Source of the DNA: Chlamydiae bacterium RIFCSPHIGHO2_12_FULL_49_9
GTDB taxonomy: Bacteria > Chlamydiota > Chlamydiia > Chlamydiales > SM23-39
Length of the DNA stretch: 8,534 nt
Assembly (NCBI GenBank): GCA_001794935.1
Contig: MGLY01000013.1
Coordinates: 1-8,534 of the forward strand
Direction of reading: 5' to 3'
This document shows, piece by piece, positions 1-6,553 of the stretch. The translations under genes were made by a program, and so were the position numbers. Each line of letters opens with the position of its first letter. Position 1 is the stretch's first letter. The notes under the pieces were generated by a model that saw only the letters and a program-made list of their open reading frames with translations, was not told the DNA's origin and made no database searches.

Positions 1-191
1 CTCACCGGGACCAGGAAAGATCTGGGGCGCTCGAGAGAGCGGAAGAAGATTGATTGTCCAAAAGAGACAACTTCAACTGCTTCGACAATATATTCTTCTT
101 GGCCGGGGGCCTTGCTATTTCGGACGACTAGTTTGCATCCATCACGGGGTGTGATTACTGTCTCTATAATGGGTTCTCGTGTAAAATTCAC
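1..191 (-). CDS. conserved hypothetical protein, N-terminal part (runs off left edge)
   Basis: This open frame has no stop from 191 down to base 1 and gives 63 residues plus two bases. It begins MNFTREPIIETVITPRDG and later reads QEEYIVEAVEVVSFGQSIFF and RSLERPRSFLVPV. I chose the GTG at 191-189. An in-frame TAA lies at 209-207, no ATG is available nearby, and a weak GGA (201-199) sits 7 bases upstream. That is the same spacing as the strong ribosome sites of rpsK, rpoA and rplO. The function is unknown. The visible part looks soluble, with beta-rich alternating hydrophobic and charged stretches, and has no signal peptide or membrane segment. From memory it resembles a conserved chlamydial hypothetical encoded beside gapA, but this was not checked. 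It lies 78 bases after gapA with no clear terminator between, so co-transcription with gapA is plausible. Confidence 0.72.
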   Translation of the reverse strand, partial: MNFTREPIIETVITPRDGCKLVVRNSKAPGQEEYIVEAVEVVSFGQSIFFRSLERPRSFLVPV

Positions 192-269
192 TGAATTTTC
201 CGTAATTTAAGGGTTTGTATCGGAATAGGGGTGCGAACCTTTTCAAGGAAAAAGCAAGTCTCATGCGAT
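192..269. other. intergenic spacer between gapA and the hypothetical gene
   Basis: This 78-base gap carries no convincing terminator or promoter. The short inverted repeat near 238-255 has only a few pairs and lacks a U-run on the transcribed side. It therefore does not separate gapA from the next gene on sequence evidence alone. Confidence 0.5.
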
Positions 270-1277
270 TCATTCTTTCGCTCCCATGTATTCCAACAGG
301 TCGACAACGCGCTGGGAATAGCCCATTTCGTTGTCATACCAGGCAATTAATTTATAAAAACGACGATTCAACGCGATTCCGGCAAGCTTGTCAAAGATGC
401 AGGAATAGCGGCTTCCAATAAAATCTGATGAAACTAACTGCTCATCGGTTGTAGCCAAGATGCCTTTGAGGGTAGTTTTCGCAGCTGTATCCATGGCGTT
501 TCCAATCTCTTCGTAGTTTGTGTCCTTGGAGAGTCGAACTGTGAGATCGACAACAGACACGTCCGGAGTGGGAACTCTAAACGCCATGCCGGTGAGTTTG
601 CCCTTCAGTTCTGGAAGGCAAAGGGTCACCGCTTTTGCGGCCCCCGTTGAGGCCGGGATAATGTTGTATCCTGCCGCCCTGCCCCCGCGCCAATCTTTGT
701 GAGATGGGCCATCAACAGTGGGCTGGCTCGCAGTCAAAGAGTGGACTGTCGTCATCAGCCCCTCTTCAATGCCAAAATTGTCTAGAAGAACCTTGCAAAG
801 CGGCGCAAGGCAGTTCGTTGTGCATGAAGCGTTGCACAAAACAAAATCTTTTTCTGGGTCATAATGAGTGTGGTTCACACCCATGACATAGGTAGGAATG
901 TGTTCTTTGCCCGGCGCCGAAATGAGAACGCGTTTGGCGCCCGCCTGAAGGTGTTTTTTCGCAGAATCGAGATCGGTAAATCTGCCGGTCGATTCTACAA
1001 TGTAGTCGACATTGTGCTGTTTCCAGGGGAGATTGGCGGGATCTTTTTCAGCGGACACGTGGATCCGATGACCATCAATGATCAGAGCATTTTCCTCAGA
1101 GGAGACGCTTTTGGGATATTTTCCATGCACGGTATCGTGCTTGAACAGATAAGCCAAGTTATCGGGGGGAACTAGGTCGTTGATGGCGACGACTTGCAGT
1201 TTCGGATTTTGCAAGGCGATTCGCATCACGAGGCGGCCGATGCGGCCAAAACCGTTGATTGCTATTCTCTTTGTCAT
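270..1277 (-). CDS. gapA: type I glyceraldehyde-3-phosphate dehydrogenase
   Basis: This is the cytosolic glycolytic enzyme that oxidises glyceraldehyde 3-phosphate with NAD+ and phosphate to 1,3-bisphosphoglycerate. At 335 residues it has the usual full length. The N-terminal Rossmann fold shows the dinucleotide motif GFGRIGR at residues 9-15 and Asp34 at the end of the second strand, which in the family favours NAD+ over NADP+. The catalytic motif SCTTNC spans 151-156, with nucleophile Cys152 and partner His179 in TTVHS. The substrate loop DGPSHKDWRGGR (189-200), STGAAKAV (210-217) and the C-terminal WYDNEMGYS (313-321) are intact. The ATG start has a GAGG eight bases upstream. The gene follows the ribosomal cluster but is separated from it by a terminator and has its own candidate promoter, so it is probably an independent unit. 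Nothing suggests a broken or divergent enzyme. Confidence 0.98.
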   Translation of the reverse strand: MTKRIAINGFGRIGRLVMRIALQNPKLQVVAINDLVPPDNLAYLFKHDTVHGKYPKSVSSEENALIIDGHRIHVSAEKDPANLPWKQHNVDYIVESTGRFTDLDSAKKHLQAGAKRVLISAPGKEHIPTYVMGVNHTHYDPEKDFVLCNASCTTNCLAPLCKVLLDNFGIEEGLMTTVHSLTASQPTVDGPSHKDWRGGRAAGYNIIPASTGAAKAVTLCLPELKGKLTGMAFRVPTPDVSVVDLTVRLSKDTNYEEIGNAMDTAAKTTLKGILATTDEQLVSSDFIGSRYSCIFDKLAGIALNRRFYKLIAWYDNEMGYSQRVVDLLEYMGAKE

Positions 1278-1322
1278 AGAGACACCCTCAGATAGAGATG
1301 TTTTGGGCTCTAAAAAATGGTT

Positions 1323-1351
1323 AGTATGCCCTATTTTTCCCTCGGTGTAAA
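1323..1351 (-). promoter_or_regulatory. candidate sigma-70-type promoter for gapA
   Basis: On the minus strand TTTACA (1351-1346) resembles the -35 box, matching five of six bases of TTGACA. Exactly 17 bases later CATACT (1328-1323) matches four of six bases of TATAAT. Transcription would start near 1316 and leave a leader of about 40 bases before the gapA ATG. The -35 box directly abuts the terminator tail of the upstream operon. The position fits a gene that needs its own promoter after a terminator. The boxes are imperfect and no start site is known, so this remains an inference. Confidence 0.5.
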
Positions 1352-1395
1352 GAAAGAAAAAACCGCCTGGCCAAAGAGGGGTGGCCAGGCGGTTT
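1351..1395 (-). terminator. Rho-independent terminator of the ribosomal-protein operon
   Basis: A perfect 14-bp inverted repeat pairs 1360-1373 with 1382-1395 around an 8-base loop (1374-1381). The core is GC-rich, CCGCCTGGCCA. Read on the minus strand, the second arm runs into six T residues and then CTTTCTT, the classic U-tract. The hairpin begins 15 bases after the rplQ stop codon. On the plus strand the hairpin is followed by mixed sequence, so it works as a terminator only for minus-strand transcription. It marks the end of the spc-alpha transcript. Confidence 0.95.
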
Positions 1396-1410
1396 CAGAT
1401 AGATGAAAAA

Positions 1411-1836
1411 TTATTTTAAATACTCGATATAGCAAGTAGGAGCGCTATCACCGATCCGATCGTTTTTACGGATGATTCGGGTATAGCCGCCATTTCTTTG
1501 AGAGAAACGCTCGCGGAGCTCTCCAAAGAGCTTCTCGATAACGAGACGGTCGCGGGCAAAGAGGCTCTTATCTCCCCCTTTTACCTGGCGCGCGTCTTTG
1601 GTTGAGAGCTCGTTGAAAATAATTTTCAGCTCGGAGATCGCATTTCGCTTTGCAGCCAGATCATTTTTCTTGGCCAGAGTGATCATTTTATCAGCATGGC
1701 GGCGAAGCTCTTTCGCTTTTACGACAGTGGTTGTGATCCTTTCGTTCTCAATCAAAGACTTGAGCATGTTTGCAATCATGCATCGTCTATGAGATCCCGT
1801 TCGGCCAACTTTAAAAGTGTGTTTTCCGTGTCTCAT
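1411..1836 (-). CDS. rplQ: 50S ribosomal protein L17
   Basis: L17 is a component of the large ribosomal subunit and binds 23S rRNA near the peptide exit tunnel. The 141-residue product starts with the family signature MRHGKHTFKVGRTGSHRRCM. It continues with IANMLKSLIE and KAKELRRHADKMITLAKK (residues 41-58). It ends with the usual GGYTRIIRKNDRIGDSAP segment (116-133) and a short hydrophobic tail, IEYLK. The length is in the bacterial range, slightly longer than the E. coli protein. Its ATG overlaps the rpoA stop as ATGA, and there is only a weak GAAG upstream. Translation is therefore probably coupled to rpoA. It is the last gene of the operon, directly before the hairpin terminator. Confidence 0.98.
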   Translation of the reverse strand: MRHGKHTFKVGRTGSHRRCMIANMLKSLIENERITTTVVKAKELRRHADKMITLAKKNDLAAKRNAISELKIIFNELSTKDARQVKGGDKSLFARDRLVIEKLFGELRERFSQRNGGYTRIIRKNDRIGDSAPTCYIEYLK

Positions 1837-2933
1837 ACTTCAGGTGTTCCCGTTTTTTCTTGGACATAATCTTGGATCACTTGCTTGATGTTATCGCGAT
1901 TGATCCCGTATTTACTCAAATCCATGCCCAGCGACAAGCCGAGCTCATCTAATTTTTGTTTGATTTCCGTCAGCGACTTTTTACCGAAGTTTCGGAAGCG
2001 GAGCATATCGGACTCCGGCATCACAACCAGCTCTCCGATCGTCTCGATATTCGCAAGCGCGAGACAGTTCGTTGAACGAACTGAAAGCTCGATCTCATTG
2101 ATCTTGAGCGAGAGCTTTTGGAGAACTTCATCTCTATCGCGGTTCACCTGCATTTCGCCTTTGTCGAAGTAGATCGCATGCGTCTTGATCGCATCGAACA
2201 CAGCTAAGTGCTGGATGCCGATTTGAGCTGCGAATGTCAGCGCTTCAACTGGAGTTACGCGTCCATCAGTAGTCACTTCGAGAATCAATCGATCAAAGTC
2301 TGTATCTTGGCCGACCCTTGTATTTTCTACGTAGTAGTTGACCAGGCGGACAGGCGAGAATGCAGAGTCGATGACAATTTCATCTACTTGCCGCTCGAAC
2401 TGGCTATGGCGCTCAGAAGGAACATAGCCCCGGCCATTGCCAACCCGGAGATCGATCCTCTTCGTCATCGGCTTTGTCGCCGTGAAGATCAGGTGATCGG
2501 GATTGACGACGTCGTATTTAGAATCGGCAAACAAATCCTTCAGAGTTACTTTGTAAGAGCCTCCTCCTTTTTCGATCATCTCATCTGTGATATCGAGATG
2601 TCTTGTGACCATTTCGATATCGCGCGGATGGGCATGATCTTCAGAGACGAGACGTCTGAGAAGAGCGCCTTTCAGATTCAAGACGATGTGAGTCATGTCT
2701 TGGATGGCTCCCTCAAAAGCCATGTACTCATGAGGAACTCCCTCGATGCGCACGGACAGAATCGCTGGCGCCTCCAGAGAGGCTAACATGATCCTTCTGA
2801 GCGTGTTGCCAATCGTATGGCCAAATCCGCGCTCAAAGGGCTCTACGATAAAGCGGGCAAACGTAGCTGTTTGGCTCGATTCATCTAACTTAATTTTTTC
2901 TGGCATTTCAAACTTGCCATACTTTACAGGCAT
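1833..2933 (-). CDS. rpoA: DNA-directed RNA polymerase subunit alpha
   Basis: Alpha forms the dimer on which beta and beta' assemble, and its C-terminal domain contacts promoter DNA and activators. The 366-residue product has an N-terminal assembly domain with the signature EPFERGFGHTIGNTLRRIML (31-50). The dimer core continues to about residue 250 with DGRVTPVEAL at 223-232. A linker follows, then the C-terminal domain (about 281-337) with VRSTNCL and NFGKKSLTEIK. Residues aligned by eye to the E. coli UP-element contacts are kept, including Arg286, Asn289, Gly317, Lys318, Lys319 and Ser320. I start at the ATG at 2933 because GAGGAG (2946-2941) lies 7 bases upstream. The in-frame TTG at 2948 overlaps that site and would be unusable with it. 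The tail beyond the C-terminal domain is somewhat longer than in E. coli. The gene end overlaps rplQ by 4 bases. Confidence 0.97.
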   Translation of the reverse strand: MPVKYGKFEMPEKIKLDESSQTATFARFIVEPFERGFGHTIGNTLRRIMLASLEAPAILSVRIEGVPHEYMAFEGAIQDMTHIVLNLKGALLRRLVSEDHAHPRDIEMVTRHLDITDEMIEKGGGSYKVTLKDLFADSKYDVVNPDHLIFTATKPMTKRIDLRVGNGRGYVPSERHSQFERQVDEIVIDSAFSPVRLVNYYVENTRVGQDTDFDRLILEVTTDGRVTPVEALTFAAQIGIQHLAVFDAIKTHAIYFDKGEMQVNRDRDEVLQKLSLKINEIELSVRSTNCLALANIETIGELVVMPESDMLRFRNFGKKSLTEIKQKLDELGLSLGMDLSKYGINRDNIKQVIQDYVQEKTGTPEV

Positions 2934-2960
2934 GTTAGGACTCCTCAAATTTTGAAACTC

Positions 2961-3377
2961 TTATACACGTCTACGTTTACGGGCTCTGCAACCATTGTGC
3001 GGCACCGGCGTCTTATCTCGAATGATACTAATCGAAAGACCTGCGCTCTGAAGGCCGCGGACCGCCGACTCTCGTCCAGCTCCAGGTCCATTCAGATTCA
3101 CTTCGCACTCTTTCATACCGACAGCCATCGCATCCTTAGCCGCGTTTTGCGCAGCCACTGTCGCTGCAAAGGCAGACGATTTCTTCGATCCGGAAAAGTT
3201 TGCCTTACCGGCTGATGACCAAGAAATGACGTTCCCTGCAAGGTCGGTGATGGCAACAGTCGTGTTGTTGAATGTCGCTTTAACATGGGCAATTCCGACT
3301 GGGACTGTGCGCGAAATTTTTTTCTTAACGCGCACGGATGCTTTTTTCGGCGGCGCTTTTGTATCTTGTTTAGCCAA
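2961..3377 (-). CDS. rpsK: 30S ribosomal protein S11, TTG start
   Basis: S11 sits on the platform of the small subunit, where it contacts 16S rRNA near the mRNA exit and pairs with S7 and S18. The 138-residue product has a lysine-rich N-terminus. The core HVKATFNNT (31-39) follows, then DLAGNVISWSSAGKANFSGS (45-64) and SSAFAATVAAQNAAKDAM (67-84). The hallmark C-terminus is PVPHNGCRARKRRRV (124-138). The start is TTG at 3377-3375. An in-frame TGA lies one codon further upstream (after CCC), no earlier in-frame ATG exists, and the next in-frame methionine is residue 84, deep in the fold. A GAGGAG at 3390-3385 lies 7 bases before the TTG. The gene follows rpsM by 16 bases and precedes rpoA, the usual alpha-operon order except that rpsD is absent. 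Confidence 0.97.
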   Translation of the reverse strand: MAKQDTKAPPKKASVRVKKKISRTVPVGIAHVKATFNNTTVAITDLAGNVISWSSAGKANFSGSKKSSAFAATVAAQNAAKDAMAVGMKECEVNLNGPGAGRESAVRGLQSAGLSISIIRDKTPVPHNGCRARKRRRV

Positions 3378-3390
3378 GGGTCATCTCCTC
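3375..3390 (-). promoter_or_regulatory. ribosome binding site and TTG initiator of rpsK
   Basis: GAGGAG (3390-3385), the 7-base spacer ATGACCC and then TTG (3377-3375) define the rpsK start. The ATG in the spacer is in another frame, abuts the binding site, and would give only four codons before a stop. The same GAGGAG plus 7-base spacing occurs before rpoA, which supports the assignment. Confidence 0.88.
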
Positions 3391-3393
3391 TTA

Positions 3394-3762
3394 TTAGATT
3401 TTCTTGTTGGCAACTGTTTTTCGTTTGCCCTTACGCGTACGGGAATTCGTTCGGGTTCTTTGACCGCGGACGGGCAAACCAAGGCGGTGTCTTAAACCGC
3501 GATAGCAGTGGATCCCAACGAGGCGCTTGATGTTATTCTGAACCTGGCGGCGCAAATCCCCTTCAACAACGTACTCCGATTGGAGAACTGCGTTCAATTG
3601 GGCGATTTGATCTTCCGTCAGCTGCTTTGCGCGCATGTTTTTGTCGAGGCCCAACTTTTCAATAATTTGGTTAGACACTCTGCGTCCGACTCCATAGATG
3701 TAAGTCAGGCTCACTTCCAATCGCTTGTTGTCTGGAACGTCGATTCCGATGATTCTAGGCAT
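3394..3762 (-). CDS. rpsM: 30S ribosomal protein S13
   Basis: S13 lies in the head of the small subunit, contacts the P-site tRNA with its C-terminal tail and bridges to the large subunit. The 122-residue product begins MPRIIGIDVPDNKRLEVSLT. The helix-two-turn-helix part follows with YIYGVGRRVSNQII (21-34). The C-terminal signature CYRGLRHRLGLPVRGQRTRT (86-105) is followed by SRTRKGKRK and a lysine-rich tail. Length and features match the family. The ATG at 3762 has AAGGA 11 bases upstream, a slightly long spacing. It ends in tandem TAA stops. It is the first gene of the alpha part of the cluster and follows secY after a 56-base gap, where many bacteria carry rpmJ, infA or map. Confidence 0.98.
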   Translation of the reverse strand: MPRIIGIDVPDNKRLEVSLTYIYGVGRRVSNQIIEKLGLDKNMRAKQLTEDQIAQLNAVLQSEYVVEGDLRRQVQNNIKRLVGIHCYRGLRHRLGLPVRGQRTRTNSRTRKGKRKTVANKKI

Positions 3763-3818
3763 AATTTATCAATTCCTTCAGTCTAAAGTAACACGTAAAC
3801 TGGTTAAATCACAATGGT
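3763..3818 (-). other. secY-rpsM intergenic gap, longest within the operon
   Basis: This 56-base AT-rich spacer separates the spc and alpha parts. I found no coding sequence for L36 and no hairpin with a U-tract in it. A TTGTGA box exists on the minus strand, but no good -10 box follows at 16-18 bases. An internal promoter is possible but unsupported. Confidence 0.45.
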
Positions 3819-5189
3819 TTATCGTCCCCGTAGCCGACCCTTGGTCATAAAGCCCTCATAGCGCTTCATAAGCAGGTGAGACTCAACCTGTTTGGTCGTA
3901 TCTAAAATAACTCCTACCAGGATGAGAAGCGATGTCCCGCCAAAAAATTGGCTGATATTCGCGTCGACACCCATGAATTTTCCTACAAGGGCGGGCAAAA
4001 TCGCAATAGCCGCCAGAAAAAGAGCTCCTGCGAGCGTAATTCGGCTCATGGTCGACTCCAGGAAGTCCTGGGTAGGTCTACCTTGACGAATGCCGGGGAT
4101 AAACGCCCCGTTTTTCTTCATGTCAGAGGCGATCTGTTCAGGCTTAAACTGGGTGGCCGTCCAAAAGTAAGTAAAAAATAGAATCAACATCACGTAAAAC
4201 GTCATGTAAACCCAAGATCCCGGCGAGAGATAATTTGAGAGTTGTCCCATCCAGGTGCCCCGTCCAATGAACTGGCCAATTGTGGCCGGAAACATCAGAA
4301 GCGAAGAGGCGAAAATAACCGGGATTACCCCTGCGTAGTTGACCTTGAGAGGAATGTGGGAATTTCCCCCTTGCACTTCATGGCGGCCCACAATGCGGCG
4401 CGCATACTGAAGCGGGATCCGTCTTTGCCCCTGGATCACAAGAATGGTGCCGACCGTGATCAGCACAAAGAGAAGGGAGAGGACGATCAAGGTGGTGAAG
4501 CTGAGCTGTCCTGCCTCTTGAGATTCCAAATTGAGCTGCTTAACGATTGAGCCGATCGTACTCGGGAAAGAAGCGAGGATACCCACTGCGATAATCAAGC
4601 TGATTCCATTGCCGACCCCTTTTTCGGTAATCTGCTCGCCGATCCACATGAGCAGCAACGTCCCCGTTGTCATAGTGAGCATGACGGTGAGATAGAAGAG
4701 CCAGGAAAAGCCGAAGATTTGGACGTCTGCAAGCTCAGGGATAATAATCCCCGGGCTGCTCAAGTTCATTCGGACAACATACTTGGCAAAGAGGGCCGCT
4801 TGAAAGAGGGCCAAGACCAAAGTCGCAAGGCGGGTCCATTTGGACAGCTTGCGCCTTCCCTGATCCGGGCTTTCCCGAATCTCCCTTTGGAGAGTCGGGA
4901 CAAGAGCGATTAAAAGCTGCATGATGATCGAGGCGGAGATATAAGGCATCACGCCGAGGGCCAGCACGGTCATTTTGGCAAATGCGCCGCCTGAAAAAAT
5001 ATCTACGAGCTGAAACAGGTTCTGCCCGCCGCCGCTTGCAAACTTAAACAAGCTGATCGCCACATCGGCATTCACACCCGGAACGGGGATAAAAGCCCCG
5101 AATCTACATACCGTGAGCAGGATCAACGTGTAGAAAATTTTTACGCGGAGCTCAGGAATGCCAAAGATACGCCGAATCGCTTCAATCAT
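3819..5189 (-). CDS. secY: protein translocase subunit SecY
   Basis: SecY is the inner-membrane pore of the Sec translocon and works with SecE, SecG and SecA. The 456-residue product shows about ten hydrophobic segments, at roughly 17-37, 72-95, 121-140, 157-182, 193-212, 231-252, 285-305, 328-348, 385-405 and 416-432. The first is followed by RFGAFIPVPGVN (29-40). A plug-like segment lies before segment two, around 60-70. GEQITEKGVGNGISLII (184-200) is a family hallmark. The large cytosolic loops contain QRRIPLQYARR (255-265) and KKNGAFIPGIRQGRPT (358-373), the latter holding the conserved arginine needed for SecA-driven export. Length is typical. The ATG lies 10 bases after rplO with only a weak ribosome site, so coupling to rplO is likely. 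Confidence 0.98.
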   Translation of the reverse strand: MIEAIRRIFGIPELRVKIFYTLILLTVCRFGAFIPVPGVNADVAISLFKFASGGGQNLFQLVDIFSGGAFAKMTVLALGVMPYISASIIMQLLIALVPTLQREIRESPDQGRRKLSKWTRLATLVLALFQAALFAKYVVRMNLSSPGIIIPELADVQIFGFSWLFYLTVMLTMTTGTLLLMWIGEQITEKGVGNGISLIIAVGILASFPSTIGSIVKQLNLESQEAGQLSFTTLIVLSLLFVLITVGTILVIQGQRRIPLQYARRIVGRHEVQGGNSHIPLKVNYAGVIPVIFASSLLMFPATIGQFIGRGTWMGQLSNYLSPGSWVYMTFYVMLILFFTYFWTATQFKPEQIASDMKKNGAFIPGIRQGRPTQDFLESTMSRITLAGALFLAAIAILPALVGKFMGVDANISQFFGGTSLLILVGVILDTTKQVESHLLMKRYEGFMTKGRLRGR

Positions 5190-5199
5190 AGTTTTTCGC

Positions 5200-5655
5200 T
5201 TAAGCCAAGACTTTGTAAGAGATCCCTTTCGCCTCTAGTTTTTCAACTGCGGCGGCCGAAAAGCTATTCGCTTCAATGTTCAGTTTTTTGGTCAAATCGC
5301 CATTGGAGAGAATTTTAATTCCACCGGGCAGGCGGCGCGGGACGAGCCCCTTCTCTCTTAAAGTCTCGATATTGACCGTTTCGCCGTCTTGATAATAAGC
5401 CTCAAGAAGTGAAAGGGGAATCCCTTTAGAGGGCTTCACAAATCTGCCTCGGGTAAACCCGCGAATCGGCAGTTTGCGATACAGAGGCACCTGTCCGCCT
5501 TCGTATCCGAAGCGTTTTTTGTAACCCTGTCTTGCGCTGTCCCCTTTTCCGCCACGGCAAGAGGTTTTTCCTCTCTTGGAGCCAACGCCTCGACCTACTC
5601 GCTGTATTTTCTTTTTGGGACGAGTTGTGTTTTTTAGTTGTGATAGACTATGCAT
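5200..5655 (-). CDS. rplO: 50S ribosomal protein L15
   Basis: L15 is a late-assembly protein of the large subunit that binds 23S rRNA through a long basic N-terminal extension. The product has 151 residues from the ATG at 5655. The glycine- and basic-rich signature GRGVGSKRGKTSCRGGKG spans 21-38. FGYEGGQVPLYRKLPIRGF spans 49-67. The C-terminal globular domain contains SAAAVEKLEAKGISYKVL. I chose the ATG because GGGGAG (5668-5663) lies 7 bases upstream. A TTG two codons earlier (5661) is only one base from that site. The gene overlaps the end of rpsE by 8 bases, so translation is probably coupled. It follows rpsE directly: rpmD (L30), which lies between these genes in many bacteria, is absent. 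Confidence 0.97.
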   Translation of the reverse strand: MHSLSQLKNTTRPKKKIQRVGRGVGSKRGKTSCRGGKGDSARQGYKKRFGYEGGQVPLYRKLPIRGFTRGRFVKPSKGIPLSLLEAYYQDGETVNIETLREKGLVPRRLPGGIKILSNGDLTKKLNIEANSFSAAAVEKLEAKGISYKVLA

Positions 5656-6160
5656 GTGCAAGCTCCCCTTTCCTTTCGGCCATATACCGCTGGCGGTTCT
5701 TAAGCCCCTGCAGCGCCTTGAAAGTCGCTTTAACTTGGTTCAAAGGATTATTCGAACCGAGGTTTTTCGCAATCACGTCTTTAACTCCACCGAGCTCAAG
5801 AACGGAGCGAACCTTCGATCCGGCTACAACGCCAGTACCTGTTGGCGCCGGCTTCAACATAATTTTAGCGCCATCCCACTCGATATAAACTTCGTGAGGG
5901 ATCGTTGTGCCTTCCATTTCGATCGTGAAGATATTCTTTCTTGCTGACTCAGACCCTTTGCGGATCGCGTCAGAAACTTCGTTCGCCTTCGCAAACCCAT
6001 ATCCTACGTGCCCCTGTCCATCGCCAACGAGAATCAGAGCGGAAAAGCTAAACTTACGACCCCCCTTAACTACTTTGGAGCAGCGGTTGATGTAGAGAAC
6101 CTTTTCTTCGAACTCTGTACCGAAATCTTCCTGCCGTTTTTTCTCAGCGTGTTTTGCCAT
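5648..6160 (-). CDS. rpsE: 30S ribosomal protein S5
   Basis: S5 lies on the solvent side of the small subunit between head and body. It helps control decoding accuracy and forms part of the mRNA entry tunnel. The 170-residue product has the double-stranded-RNA-binding-like N-terminal domain (about 18-84). RCSKVVKGGRKFSFSALILV (26-45) includes the loop where spectinomycin-resistance changes occur in E. coli S5. GDGQGHVGYGFAKANEV spans 46-62. The C-terminal domain has PTGTGVVAGSKVRSVLELGG (106-125) and NLGSNNPLNQVKAT (133-146). An AGGA site precedes the ATG at good spacing. It lies 13 bases after rplR and overlaps rplO. I see no odd feature; whether the organism is spectinomycin-sensitive cannot be judged from this gene alone. 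Confidence 0.98.
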   Translation of the reverse strand: MAKHAEKKRQEDFGTEFEEKVLYINRCSKVVKGGRKFSFSALILVGDGQGHVGYGFAKANEVSDAIRKGSESARKNIFTIEMEGTTIPHEVYIEWDGAKIMLKPAPTGTGVVAGSKVRSVLELGGVKDVIAKNLGSNNPLNQVKATFKALQGLKNRQRYMAERKGELAHA

Positions 6161-6173
6161 CTTCTTTCCTACC

Positions 6174-6545
6174 TTAAAATTGCAGACCGGCTTCGCGAGC
6201 GCTATTGGCCAGCTCGGCGATCACCCCGTGAAACTTACAGCGACCTCGATCGAAAATGACCGAGTGAACGTTCTTGGCCTTAGCAAGCTCAGCGATCTGC
6301 TTGCCGATGTGACGAGCCGCTTCCTTCGACTTTTTATTGAAAGAGGTATCCTTGTTCGACTTAGACTGCGTCCCAACTCCAGCGAGAGTCAAGGACTTTT
6401 CATCGTCGATCAACTGCGCATAAATATGGCTATTCGTCTTAGAGACAGAAAGGCGCGGTTTTTCTGCGGTCCCTTCCAGCTTTTTTCGAATTCGAAATAC
6501 TCGAGACTTTCGTGCTCTATTTCGTTTTTTTTGTGAATTATCCAT
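6174..6545 (-). CDS. rplR: 50S ribosomal protein L18
   Basis: L18 binds 5S rRNA and anchors it in the central protuberance together with L5. The 123-residue product has a very basic N-terminus (KKRNRARKSRVFRIRKKLEG, 6-25). It continues with KPRLSVSKTNSHIYAQLIDD (29-48) and a central helix. The family signature FDRGRCKFHGVIAELANSAR spans 98-117 and the protein ends in EAGLQF. Length is typical. A TAAGG lies upstream of the ATG, and the gene starts 8 bases after rplF. Its product works physically with the L5 encoded four genes upstream in the same operon. Confidence 0.98.
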   Translation of the reverse strand: MDNSQKKRNRARKSRVFRIRKKLEGTAEKPRLSVSKTNSHIYAQLIDDEKSLTLAGVGTQSKSNKDTSFNKKSKEAARHIGKQIAELAKAKNVHSVIFDRGRCKFHGVIAELANSAREAGLQF

Positions 6546-6553
6546 CGTTAACC

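Noticed and set aside
216..246. Possible promoter (TTGAAA ... GATACA) before the hypothetical gene on the minus strand
   Set aside because: The spacer is 19 bases and the -10 box matches only three of six positions, so it is not better than chance in AT-rich sequence.
238..255. Inverted repeat after gapA as a terminator
   Set aside because: The stem is only a few AT-rich pairs with a bulge, and no U-tract follows on the minus strand.
215..421. Short plus-strand open frame across the gapA 3' end
   Set aside because: Most of it is antisense to gapA, and the sequence looks random. The minus-strand frame in 1-191 is far more protein-like.
2208..2786. Open frame of 192 codons on the plus strand
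   Set aside because: It lies wholly antisense to rpoA, has no recognisable family features, and reflects the codon use of the real gene.
2943..2957. Small palindrome TCAAAATTTGA between rpsK and rpoA
   Set aside because: Five AT-rich pairs around one base are expected by chance and overlap the ribosome site region; there is no sign of an operator.
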